A stretch of 64,000 bases of DNA from Aureibaculum luteum. Lineage in GTDB: Bacteria > Bacteroidota > Bacteroidia > Flavobacteriales > Flavobacteriaceae. The stretch's first letter is position 1, and each line of letters starts with the position of its first letter. This document shows positions 1 through 8,040 of this stretch, piece by piece. The position numbers and the translations under genes are program-made. The DNA lies in assembly GCF_003449015.1 (NCBI RefSeq), contig NZ_QRGD01000005.1:124001-188000 (forward strand), given 5' to 3'. A model generated the notes under the pieces. It ran no database searches. It was not told the origin of the DNA and saw only the letters and a list, made by a program, of their open reading frames with translations.

Positions 1-447
1 GGTTTATACAGTCATAATTCTTCACAGTTATATTACACAATTGGAAATATAAATACGTTTGAAATCCCAATACAACTGTCTAAAGATGAAGTCTTACATG
101 TTGCCAACAAGAAGGAAGACTATATTCCATTACAACAAATTAATCCTGATAAGGTAACCATTACAACAGAAACAAATCCGATACAAAGTGGTTTTACAAC
201 CATCTTGCATAATAATACATCAATAAAGCAAATTGCATATAATTATAATAGACAAGAGGGTAATTTAAACTATGTTAACGTAGAAGATTATTTTGGTAAT
301 GCAACAAATATAAATTACACTTCTAATGTAAAAGAAGCATTTGTGAATTTATCTGAAACAACAAAAGTAACAAGCTATTGGCAATGGTTTTTAATAGCTG
401 CAATATTATTTTTAATCATTGAAATTCTATTTCTCAAATTTCTATAA
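1..447 (+). CDS. BatA-type membrane protein, C-terminal end (partial)
   Basis: The reading frame is open from base 1, so this is the last 148 residues of a larger protein whose start lies outside the window. It ends in one strong transmembrane helix (YWQWFLIAAILFLIIEILFL) just before the stop, preceded by a beta-rich extracytoplasmic stretch. This layout fits the C-terminus of the long BatA/aerotolerance-type membrane proteins of Bacteroidota, which often sit directly before a dihydroorotase-like gene as here. An internal ATG at 205 would give only 80 residues and is not the real start. The family call rests on the tail and on gene order, so it is moderate. Confidence 0.6.
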   Translation, partial: GLYSHNSSQLYYTIGNINTFEIPIQLSKDEVLHVANKKEDYIPLQQINPDKVTITTETNPIQSGFTTILHNNTSIKQIAYNYNRQEGNLNYVNVEDYFGNATNINYTSNVKEAFVNLSETTKVTSYWQWFLIAAILFLIIEILFLKFL

Positions 448-540
448 CCAAGAGCCTAATAGAGGGGTTTAGCTAATTGTGCTAATCTCTCTACACAAAT
501 AAAAGATTAAACAGAAAACGCATAAACTTATTTAGAACGC

Positions 541-1797
541 ATGAATCTACTCATAAAATCTGCAAAAATAATTGATCGTCAAAGTCCTTTTCATCTTAAA
601 ACACAAGATGTTTTAATTGAAAACGGTAAGATTTCTGAAATTTCTAATATCATTAAAAACATCAATAATATAAAAGAAATTGAGCTAGAAAATCTTCATA
701 TTTCAGTGGGTTGGTTTGACACTAGTGTTTCTTTTGGAGAACCTGGTTTTGAAGAACGTGAAACTGTTGCAAACGGATTAAGCGTAGCTGCAAAAAGTGG
801 ATTTACCGCAGTTGCTACGAATCCTAACACGTATCCTGTAATTGACAACAAATCTGCGGTTGAGTTTTTAATTAACAAAGCGAAGGGTAATATTGTTAAT
901 TTATATCCAATTGCGAACTTAACCCAACAAGCAAAGGGTGAGGAAATTGCTGAATTGTTCGATATGTCTAATTCTGGTGCTATTGCATTTAGCGATTACA
1001 ACAAATCAATTAGCAATGCCAATTTGATGAAAATAGCACTACTCTATGCCCAAAACTTTGACGGACTAGTAATGAGTTTTCCACAAAATAATTCATTAAG
1101 TAATAATGGTGTTGCAAATGAAGGTGCTATTTCTACTAAATTAGGGTTAAAGGGAATACCTGCACTTGCGGAAGAATTACAAATTGCTAGAGATTTATTT
1201 TTACTTGAGTATACTGGTGGTAAACTACATATACCTACTATATCAACGGAGAAGTCCGTTAAATTAATAGCTGAGGCCAAGAAAAAGGGATTAAACGTAA
1301 CCTGTAGTGTAAGTGCTCATCACTTATTTCTAAATGACAGTGAACTAAATGAATTTGATACCAATTATAAAGTGAAACCACCATTAAGAGAAAAGACGGA
1401 CGTAAATGCATTAAAAAAAGGAATTGTAAATGGTACAATTGATATGATTACTTCTGATCATAACCCGATTGATATAGAAAATAAAAGAGTAGAGTTTGAA
1501 AACGCAAAGAATGGTACCATTGGTATGGAGAGTTTTTTTGGAGCTATAAATAAAGTGCTTCCCTTAGAAAAAACCATCGATAGCATAACAAATTTACCTA
1601 GAATGCGTTTTAACATTGAAAATCCGACAATTACAAAAGGAGAAATGGCAAATATTACGTTATTTAATCCTGATACGGAGTATGTATTTGACGAAGAAAA
1701 TATTTTTTCAACATCTAAAAACTCAGCTTTTATGGGCAAACAATTAAAAGGAAAAGTATATGGTATTTTTGCCAATAACAAATTTGTAATCAATTAA
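541..1797 (+). CDS. Dihydroorotase-like amidohydrolase lacking the HxH metal site (probable pseudoenzyme)
   Basis: This 418-residue protein has the full amidohydrolase/dihydroorotase layout: an N-terminal beta-sandwich strand, then the GEPGFEERET loop that follows the metal-binding motif in true enzymes, then TNPNTYPVIDN. The canonical D-x-H-x-H is replaced by DTSVS, and the conserved His of the H-x-S-T segment is replaced (LHIPTIST). The later His (SAHHLF) and Asp (TSDHNP) remain. Known PyrC-like proteins without these ligands are inactive partners of aspartate carbamoyltransferase; whether that holds here is inference. It lies 93 bp after the BatA-type gene and just before a small membrane protein and an esterase, all on the plus strand. 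Confidence 0.8.
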   Translation: MNLLIKSAKIIDRQSPFHLKTQDVLIENGKISEISNIIKNINNIKEIELENLHISVGWFDTSVSFGEPGFEERETVANGLSVAAKSGFTAVATNPNTYPVIDNKSAVEFLINKAKGNIVNLYPIANLTQQAKGEEIAELFDMSNSGAIAFSDYNKSISNANLMKIALLYAQNFDGLVMSFPQNNSLSNNGVANEGAISTKLGLKGIPALAEELQIARDLFLLEYTGGKLHIPTISTEKSVKLIAEAKKKGLNVTCSVSAHHLFLNDSELNEFDTNYKVKPPLREKTDVNALKKGIVNGTIDMITSDHNPIDIENKRVEFENAKNGTIGMESFFGAINKVLPLEKTIDSITNLPRMRFNIENPTITKGEMANITLFNPDTEYVFDEENIFSTSKNSAFMGKQLKGKVYGIFANNKFVIN

Positions 1798-1811
1798 TAT
1801 TAATATATTTG
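1783..1811 (+). promoter_or_regulatory. Bacteroidota-type promoter for the DUF4870-like gene
   Basis: A TTTG (-33 element) ends at 1786 and is followed by TATATTTG at 1804-1811, which matches the Bacteroidota -7 consensus TAnnTTTG. The start codon of the small membrane protein is 37 bp downstream. The upstream element lies inside the end of the preceding gene. Confidence 0.5.
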
Positions 1812-1847
1812 CAACCAATTAACTAATACTTTAAATTTAAAAAAATT

Positions 1848-2177
1848 ATGGATCAAAACACAATCGACGAAGGAAAAACAATGGGTATAATTGCCTACAT
1901 TACTTTTATAGGTACAATTATTGCTTTTGTTATGAATAACGATAAAAAAAATGCATTCGCATCATTTCACATTAGACAAATGCTTGGTATTATTCTTATA
2001 GGTATTGCACTTAATATAATTTTAAGATTTTTACCCTTGGGTAGTTTAGGATTTTATATAGGTTTTTTACCATTAGTGCTTATGGTTATGGGAGCAGTTG
2101 GAGCTTCTCAAGGCAAATTATCGAAAGTACCTGTTTTAGGTGATCAATTCGAAGAATGGTTCAAAACTATCGGATAA
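1848..2177 (+). CDS. Small DUF4870-like integral membrane protein
   Basis: The product is 109 residues with two to three hydrophobic helices (about residues 12-26, 45-60 and 66-84). A short polar linker contains FHIRQMLG, a pattern seen in DUF4870/YccF-like membrane proteins of Bacteroidota. The C-terminal KVPVLGDQFEEWF is soluble. It has its own promoter and is followed by a strong terminator, so it is probably a monocistronic transcript. Function is unknown. Confidence 0.7.
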   Translation: MDQNTIDEGKTMGIIAYITFIGTIIAFVMNNDKKNAFASFHIRQMLGIILIGIALNIILRFLPLGSLGFYIGFLPLVLMVMGAVGASQGKLSKVPVLGDQFEEWFKTIG

Positions 2178-2202
2178 ATTAGTTTAAAAATTTATATTTT
2201 AG

Positions 2203-2227
2203 CCACGCTTTTAGCGTGGTTTTTTTG
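2203..2227 (+). terminator. Rho-independent terminator after the DUF4870-like gene
   Basis: CCACGCT (2203-2209) pairs with AGCGTGG (2213-2219) around a three-base loop. A run of T follows at 2220-2226. Confidence 0.85.
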
Positions 2228-2327
2228 TTATAAACTATTTTAAAATCAAGATAATTTAACTAGTTAATCTTATTTTAGCAACGTTTTTTATTCCTATAAA
2301 AGCCATTAATCTTTACAAATCAAATCA

Positions 2328-2978
2328 ATGAATTTATCTTTAGAATATTTAGTAAGAAAACCAAAAAGTGATATTAAAAATCCACCACTGTTAATACTAC
2401 TTCATGGCTATGGTAGTAATGAACAAGATTTATTTTCATTCGCTAATGAATTACCCGACGATTTATTAATTATAAGTGCAAGAGCTCCTTTAACTATGGG
2501 ACCTGGAGGCTATGCGTGGTATACAATCCATTTTGACAATACAGACGGTAAATTTTCTGATACAGATGAAGCTTTAAAATCTAAAGAGATAATCAGCAAC
2601 TTTATCGATGAAGTAATAACCAATTTTGATGTTAATCCTAAAAAAGTATTTTTATTGGGTTTCAGTCAAGGTACCATTTTAAGTTATGCCGTAGCATTGA
2701 GTCATCCTGAAAAAGTACAATATGTAGTTGGGTTAAGTGGTTATATTAATAGTGAATTATTTCCCGGTAATTTAAATTCTGAAAACTTCAAAAATTTAGA
2801 AATCTATAGTTCTCATGGTACTGTAGACCAAGTTATTCCTGTTGACTGGGCGAGAAAAACAAAACCTTTTTTAGATAATTTAGGTATTAAAAATAGCTAT
2901 GAAGAATATCAGGTTGGACATGGAGTAGCTCCTCAAAATTTTTATAGTTTAAAGCAATGGATCGAAGCCCGAATTTAA
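2328..2978 (+). CDS. Carboxylesterase/phospholipase-type alpha/beta hydrolase
   Basis: This 216-residue cytoplasmic hydrolase belongs to the small carboxylesterase/phospholipase group. It shows the oxyanion-hole motif LLHGYGSNEQDL near the N-terminus, the nucleophile elbow GFSQG around residue 116, an acid-bearing stretch SHGTVDQVIPV, and the catalytic His in YQVGHGVAP near the C-terminus. Length and order of motifs are normal for the family. No signal peptide is present. The natural substrate cannot be told from sequence. Confidence 0.85.
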   Translation: MNLSLEYLVRKPKSDIKNPPLLILLHGYGSNEQDLFSFANELPDDLLIISARAPLTMGPGGYAWYTIHFDNTDGKFSDTDEALKSKEIISNFIDEVITNFDVNPKKVFLLGFSQGTILSYAVALSHPEKVQYVVGLSGYINSELFPGNLNSENFKNLEIYSSHGTVDQVIPVDWARKTKPFLDNLGIKNSYEEYQVGHGVAPQNFYSLKQWIEARI

Positions 2979-3113
2979 CAATTAACCTTACCTTGCCAAT
3001 CCAAAGAAAAGGAACTTTAATAATCTTTTTTTAACCCACCCTTCACTTATTTACTAGATATTAGCAGTAATAATTACGGTTAGGATAAAATGCTTAACTT
3101 CGTAAACAGCACA

Positions 3114-3968
3114 ATGAAAAATTTAATCTTTTTATTAATTATTTATTTCTTCTTGTCATCTTGCGAAAAAGCTGAAGATAAAATTGAAAACAAGGAGGCA
3201 GAACCAATAGCTTTTACCGTAATTGGAGATGTGCCTTATGGTGATACTCAATTAGAAGGTCTAGTCAATTTAATTGAAAAACACAATGCACAAGAAGCGT
3301 CTGAATTTGTTGTTCATGTTGGTGATATAAAAAAAGGAAGTGTACCCTGTGAGGAAAATGTATATAAAGACGTCAGTACTATTCTAAAAAAAATTAAGGC
3401 ACCTACGTTTATTGTTTTAGGAGATAATGAGTATAACGATTGTGACAATCCAAATGAAGGTTTAGAATTTTGGAATACTTATTTTTTACAATTCAATAAA
3501 AACTGGAATTTCAAACACGCTGTAACGAACCAACCCAACAGGATAGAAAACTTTAACTGGATTCAGAATAACGTTTTGTTTATTGGCTTAAATATTGTTG
3601 GAAGTTCAGTGCATGATGCGGACGAATGGCAAACACGTTTAACAGAAAATGGAATATGGGTTCAACAATTAATCGAGACTAATAAAAATAATGTAGAAGC
3701 TATTGTGATTTTTTCTCATGCCAATATGGTTGAGGCTGGCCCAGACAAGTTTAAACCATTTACTGATTTATTTAGAACTGCAGCAAAAGATTTTACCAAA
3801 CCCATATTACTTGTTAATGGTGATGGCCATTTTTGGATTAAAGACAATCCTTATGAGGAAAAAAATATTACTCGCGTACAAATTACAGGAGGTACGAACG
3901 CTTTAAAGGTTACTATTGATACGGCGAACGAAAATCCTTTTTTATTTGATAATAATTTTTTAGATTAG
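3114..3968 (+). CDS. Metallophosphoesterase-like lipoprotein
   Basis: I chose the ATG at 3114 because it opens a clean lipoprotein signal (MKNLIFLLIIYFFLSSC, lipobox LSSC). An ATG 24 bp upstream would add eight polar residues before it. The 284-residue product has calcineurin-like phosphoesterase motifs: FTVIGDVPYG, VVHVGDIKKG, FIVLGDNEYNDC, FSHANM and NGDGHFW. These match the GD-x(n)-GDxx-GDNE-H-GHxH pattern, although the last motif reads GDGHFW. It is probably a phosphatase or nuclease tethered in the envelope; the substrate is unknown. A weakly structured gap separates it from the next gene. Confidence 0.75.
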   Translation: MKNLIFLLIIYFFLSSCEKAEDKIENKEAEPIAFTVIGDVPYGDTQLEGLVNLIEKHNAQEASEFVVHVGDIKKGSVPCEENVYKDVSTILKKIKAPTFIVLGDNEYNDCDNPNEGLEFWNTYFLQFNKNWNFKHAVTNQPNRIENFNWIQNNVLFIGLNIVGSSVHDADEWQTRLTENGIWVQQLIETNKNNVEAIVIFSHANMVEAGPDKFKPFTDLFRTAAKDFTKPILLVNGDGHFWIKDNPYEEKNITRVQITGGTNALKVTIDTANENPFLFDNNFLD

Positions 3969-4000
3969 TAAACTTCATATTCATCAATTAAAAAAACGAA

Positions 4001-5686
4001 CTGGAAAATCATAAAAATTCAAAATTCGATTCCATCATTATTGGTTCTGGCGTAGGCGGACTTTCTGCAGCAATATGTTTAGCCAAAGCAGGGCAAAAAG
4101 TGTTAGTATTAGAAAAACACGATGTACCAGGTGGTTGGTGTCATAGTTTTTACCTTAACGGGTACCGTTTTACACCTGGTGTTCACTATGTAGGTCTACT
4201 AGGTGAAGGAGAATCGACTAATGAACTTTACAAAGGTTTGGGTATTGCAAATGATTTGGTTTTTTATAGAATGAACCCTAATGGTTTTGAACATTGTTGG
4301 ATTGGTGATGAACGTTTTGATTATCCTGCAAATATTAATGATTTCGCCACTTCTCTTTCTCAACGTTTTCCAAAGGAGGAAAAACAGATAAAGAAATATT
4401 TAACCCTTGTTAAAAATGTAACTACTGAGTTGCAACTCATTCCGAAATTAAAAGGCTTTTGGCAACATTTAACAGTACCTTATAGAACGAGGCACATGGG
4501 TAAATTTGCTCTTTTCAGCTTAAAAAGAGTTATGAATTGGCATATTAAAAATCCGTTATTACAAAAAATACTTTATATACAATATGGCGATCATGGTTTA
4601 CCACCATCAAAAGCTCCATTTCCTTTACATTGTGCCGTTATGGGACATTATTTTAGTGGGAGTTATTACCCAATGGGCGGCGGCGGAGCAATTGTAAAAG
4701 CCATGACTAATAGCATTAAAAAACATGGTAGTGAGGTAAAAACTCAACAAGGTGTAAAGTCCATTTTACTAGACAACAACAACAAGAAAAAAGCAATTGG
4801 TGTTGAACTTGAAAATGGAGAACAGCTATTTGCGGATAGAATCATTTCAAATGCTGATCCTGGAATTACTTTTTTGAATTTAGTAGGTAAAGAAAATATT
4901 AGTGCCAAACTTTTAAAACGCTTAACGAAGACTAAATATTCATGTACCTCTTTAATGTTATTTTTAACGGTGGATATGGATGTGAAAAGAGCGGGTTTAG
5001 ATTCAGGAAACATTTGGCTTTTGCCCAATAAAGATATGGATGATTTGCATGACGATATGCAAAAAATTGATATTTTAGAAGGAGATGAGTTTTCTGGACT
5101 TTTTATAAGTTGTACAACCCTAAAAGACCCTGCCAGCTTTGATGGTCGTTACCATACAATAGAAGCAATAACATATATTAACCGTAAAGCTTTTGATAAA
5201 TTTAAGAATGAAAATGATCATGAAAGGTCCTCTGAATACTTAGCATTTAAGGAGCAAATAATGAACAAAATAATAAACAGTCTAGAAAAGGTTGTTCCAG
5301 GTATTTCAGAAAATATTGTACATAAAGATTTAGGCACACCATTAACAAACGAATATTATGTCAACACCACTAACGGTAGTGTTTATGGTACAGAAAAGAG
5401 TTTTAAGCAAATTGGACCTTTTGCATATAAATCGGAAACCGAAATTGAAAATCTATATTTATGCGGTTCAAGTGTTTTATCTCACGGTGTTGCAGGGGCG
5501 AGCTATTCAGGTGTTGAAACTGCAGCAAAAATTTTAGGATGTAAACAGGAAGATTTATTAAAACCGGACGAAAGTCAAAAGGTTAGAATATATGAAGCAG
5601 AAGATGATAGTAACTACCCCGACTGGATGCTTAAGAAAATTGAAGTAAAAAAAGCAAGACTCAAATCAAAACAGGATACAGTCTAG
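4001..5686 (+). CDS. FAD-dependent oxidoreductase, phytoene desaturase/retinol saturase-like, probable CTG start
   Basis: The dinucleotide-binding motif IIIGSGVGGLSAA lies upstream of the first conventional start (GTG at 4100), so the gene must begin earlier. The frame is closed by TAA at 3989-3991, and no ATG, GTG or TTG occurs between there and the FAD motif. CTG at 4001 (then ENHKNSKFDS) is the best candidate, giving 561 residues. Further family signs are LEKHDVPGGWCHSF, a FYPMGG-like stretch (YYPMGGGG) and the C-terminal GASYSGVETAA flavin site. Carotenoid isomerase and retinol 13,14-reductase are the nearest described relatives. The substrate is uncertain. Confidence 0.8.
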   Translation: MENHKNSKFDSIIIGSGVGGLSAAICLAKAGQKVLVLEKHDVPGGWCHSFYLNGYRFTPGVHYVGLLGEGESTNELYKGLGIANDLVFYRMNPNGFEHCWIGDERFDYPANINDFATSLSQRFPKEEKQIKKYLTLVKNVTTELQLIPKLKGFWQHLTVPYRTRHMGKFALFSLKRVMNWHIKNPLLQKILYIQYGDHGLPPSKAPFPLHCAVMGHYFSGSYYPMGGGGAIVKAMTNSIKKHGSEVKTQQGVKSILLDNNNKKKAIGVELENGEQLFADRIISNADPGITFLNLVGKENISAKLLKRLTKTKYSCTSLMLFLTVDMDVKRAGLDSGNIWLLPNKDMDDLHDDMQKIDILEGDEFSGLFISCTTLKDPASFDGRYHTIEAITYINRKAFDKFKNENDHERSSEYLAFKEQIMNKIINSLEKVVPGISENIVHKDLGTPLTNEYYVNTTNGSVYGTEKSFKQIGPFAYKSETEIENLYLCGSSVLSHGVAGASYSGVETAAKILGCKQEDLLKPDESQKVRIYEAEDDSNYPDWMLKKIEVKKARLKSKQDTV

Positions 5687-5697
5687 AATGATTTTTT

Positions 5698-6459
5698 TTA
5701 CACGCTAATTTTTAAACCATCATAAGCTAAAAACACATTTTCTGGCAACTGCTCTTGTACTTCTTTATGAAAACCTAAATTGTGACTGATATGTGTCAAA
5801 TACGCTCTTTTAGGTTGTAACTCATCAATAAAACTGAGTGCATCTTCTAAATTTAAATGGGTTGGATGTGGCTCTTTTCTTAAGGTATTCACGACAAGTG
5901 TATCCAAATTTTTAAGTTTATCTTTTTCTTTATCCTCAATTGTTTTAAGATCAGTTAAATAAGCAAAATCATCAAATCTATAACCAAATATGGGTAATTT
6001 TCCATGTATTACTTCTATAGGAAGTACTTCCTTGTCTCCTAGTGTAAATACTTCATTTTCTACAACTTGAATTCCTGCACTTGGTGCTCCAGGATATCTA
6101 TTTACTTTGGTGAAAATGTAATAAAAACGTTGCTCTAAATTACCAATAATTCTTTCTGGAACATATAATGGCACGTTACCCATTTTATGTGAAAAAGGTC
6201 TGATGTCATCTAAACCAGCAGTATGATCGGCATGTTCATGAGTAAATAAAATACCATTAATTGCATCTACATTTTCTCTCAACATTTGTTGTCTAAAATC
6301 AGGACCACAATCAATAATGTATCTAAAGTTACCCCATTCAACCATAATAGAGCTACGCAACCTTTTATCTTTAGTATCGTCTGATAAACAGACTGGATGA
6401 TTACTCCCAATAATTGGTATGCCTTGAGAAGTTCCTGTACCCAAAAAAGTAATGTTCAT
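5698..6459 (-). CDS. MBL-fold metallohydrolase (PhnP/RNase Z-like)
   Basis: This 253-residue protein of the metallo-beta-lactamase fold opens with the strand-loop MNITFLGTGTSQGIP. It carries the zinc motif THEHADHTAGLDD, then IDCGPDF, a late LTHISHNLG and YDGLKI. This arrangement is typical of PhnP-like phosphodiesterases and of the so-called lipoate synthase-associated group in Bacteroidota. It has no signal peptide and is convergent with the FAD oxidoreductase. The exact substrate is unknown. Confidence 0.85.
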   Translation of the reverse strand: MNITFLGTGTSQGIPIIGSNHPVCLSDDTKDKRLRSSIMVEWGNFRYIIDCGPDFRQQMLRENVDAINGILFTHEHADHTAGLDDIRPFSHKMGNVPLYVPERIIGNLEQRFYYIFTKVNRYPGAPSAGIQVVENEVFTLGDKEVLPIEVIHGKLPIFGYRFDDFAYLTDLKTIEDKEKDKLKNLDTLVVNTLRKEPHPTHLNLEDALSFIDELQPKRAYLTHISHNLGFHKEVQEQLPENVFLAYDGLKISV

Positions 6460-6516
6460 ATCAAATCTTTTTACAAAAATAACGTTTAATTTTTAACAAA
6501 TTTAAGGTATAGTTCT

Positions 6517-6524
6517 TACATTTG
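6517..6524 (+). promoter_or_regulatory. -7 box for the conserved gene at 6545
   Basis: TACATTTG matches TAnnTTTG and lies 20 bp before the ATG at 6545. No convincing TTTG -33 element is seen at the usual distance. Confidence 0.4.
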
Positions 6525-6544
6525 TAAAACAAAAATAGCCAGAA

Positions 6545-8005
6545 ATGTCAGTTACTTTAAAAGGTGATAAAGAAATTGCGAATATCCCTTCCATAAAAAG
6601 AAAGTCGTTAAAAATTAATCTTAATGACAATATTTATGGAACCTTCGCCGAAATAGGTGCGGGTCAAGAAACTGTGCGTAATTTTTTTAGAGCCGGTGGT
6701 GCTTCTGGAACTATTGCCAAAGCAATGTCAGCATATGACAAAGATTTTTCTGATGCTATTTATGGCATTGAACAAGACAATAGATATGTTACTCAGCCCC
6801 GTTTAAAAAAAATGTTGACTCATGAAATTGAGTTAATGGAAGATCGCTTAAGTAGATCTAAACATCCTGAAAAACTATTCTTTTCATATGCCAATACTGT
6901 TGCCACAATAGATTTTGCTAAAAAATTTAAAGGACATGGATGGGTTGGTATTAAATTTCAATTAGATCCGCTTGAGGATTATAACGAAATTGTTTTACAT
7001 ATTAGGTTTAAACAAAATGATGCCCGTTTACAACAAGAAACATTAGGCGTATTAGGTGTAAATCTTATTTTTGGTGCTTTTTACATGAATGATAGACCGA
7101 AAGAATTATTAAAATCTTTCTATGACAATTTGGACAAAGATCAAATTGAAATAGACATGATTAATTTTTCTGGACCTCGTTTTATGTATGTAGATAATAG
7201 GTTGATGAGTCTTCAGTTGGTAAAAAACGGAATGACTGATGCCGTAATGTTTGGGCCAGATGGGAACAATTTATTACCCGCTCAAGTTTTATATAAAAAA
7301 AATATTTTAGCATTGCGTGGTAGCTTTAGACCCGTTACCAAAGTGAATATGGATATGTTTGAAAATGCTCAAAAAATGTTTTTGAATGAAAAAACTGTAT
7401 CTGAAGACAATGCTAAAATTATATTTGAAATTACTTTAGCTAATTTAAGAGCCGAAGGTGAAATTAATGAACGTGACTTTTTAGACAGAGCTGAATTGCT
7501 TTGCTCTTTAGGACAAAACGTAATGATCACCAATTTTCAAGAATATTATAAACTGGTTGAATATTTTGCTCAATTTACGAAAGCAAGAATGGCCTTAGCA
7601 ATGGGTGTTTACAACTTAGTTCAGATTTTTGATGAGAAGTATTATCGTCACTTAAGTGGTGGTATATTGGAAGCTTTTGGAAAATTATTCTTTAAAGATT
7701 TAAAAGTATATCTATATCCATTGAAAGACCAAGATACGGGCGAATTTATAACTAGTGATACGTTAAAGGTACACCCTCGTATGAAAGAATTATATAAATT
7801 CTTTAAGTACAATGGTAAGATGTTAGATATAGAAAACTTTAATCCTGAAATACTAGATATTTTCTCAAGAAATGTATTGCAAATGATTGCCGATGGTGAA
7901 GAAGGTTGGGAAGAAATGATTCCTCATCGTGTAGCTGAACTTATAAAAGATCATCGTCTTTTTGGATATTCCACTAGAAAGTTTGCAAAAAAAATAAATA
8001 AGTAA
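6545..8005 (+). CDS. Conserved Bacteroidota protein of unknown function
   Basis: The product is 486 residues, soluble, with no signal peptide or membrane helix. I recognise it as a widely conserved Bacteroidota protein that databases have sometimes labelled TonB receptor or nicotinate-nucleotide adenylyltransferase. Neither label fits, because there is no beta-barrel signature and no HxGH nucleotidyltransferase motif. Notable conserved-looking stretches are GTFAEIGAGQE, FFRAGGASGTIAK, YDKDFSDAIYG, DAVMFGPDGNN and LRGSFRPVTK. It is followed by a bidirectional terminator shared with the sulfatase. Confidence 0.8.
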   Translation: MSVTLKGDKEIANIPSIKRKSLKINLNDNIYGTFAEIGAGQETVRNFFRAGGASGTIAKAMSAYDKDFSDAIYGIEQDNRYVTQPRLKKMLTHEIELMEDRLSRSKHPEKLFFSYANTVATIDFAKKFKGHGWVGIKFQLDPLEDYNEIVLHIRFKQNDARLQQETLGVLGVNLIFGAFYMNDRPKELLKSFYDNLDKDQIEIDMINFSGPRFMYVDNRLMSLQLVKNGMTDAVMFGPDGNNLLPAQVLYKKNILALRGSFRPVTKVNMDMFENAQKMFLNEKTVSEDNAKIIFEITLANLRAEGEINERDFLDRAELLCSLGQNVMITNFQEYYKLVEYFAQFTKARMALAMGVYNLVQIFDEKYYRHLSGGILEAFGKLFFKDLKVYLYPLKDQDTGEFITSDTLKVHPRMKELYKFFKYNGKMLDIENFNPEILDIFSRNVLQMIADGEEGWEEMIPHRVAELIKDHRLFGYSTRKFAKKINK

Positions 8006-8010
8006 CAAAT

Positions 8011-8040
8011 AAAGCCTCGAAATTCGAGGCTTTATTTGTT
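8011..8040. terminator. Bidirectional terminator between the 6545 gene and the sulfatase
   Basis: AAAGCCTCGAA (8011-8021) and TTCGAGGCTTT (8023-8033) form a perfect 11-bp stem with A/T tracts on both sides, so it can serve both convergent genes. Confidence 0.85.
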
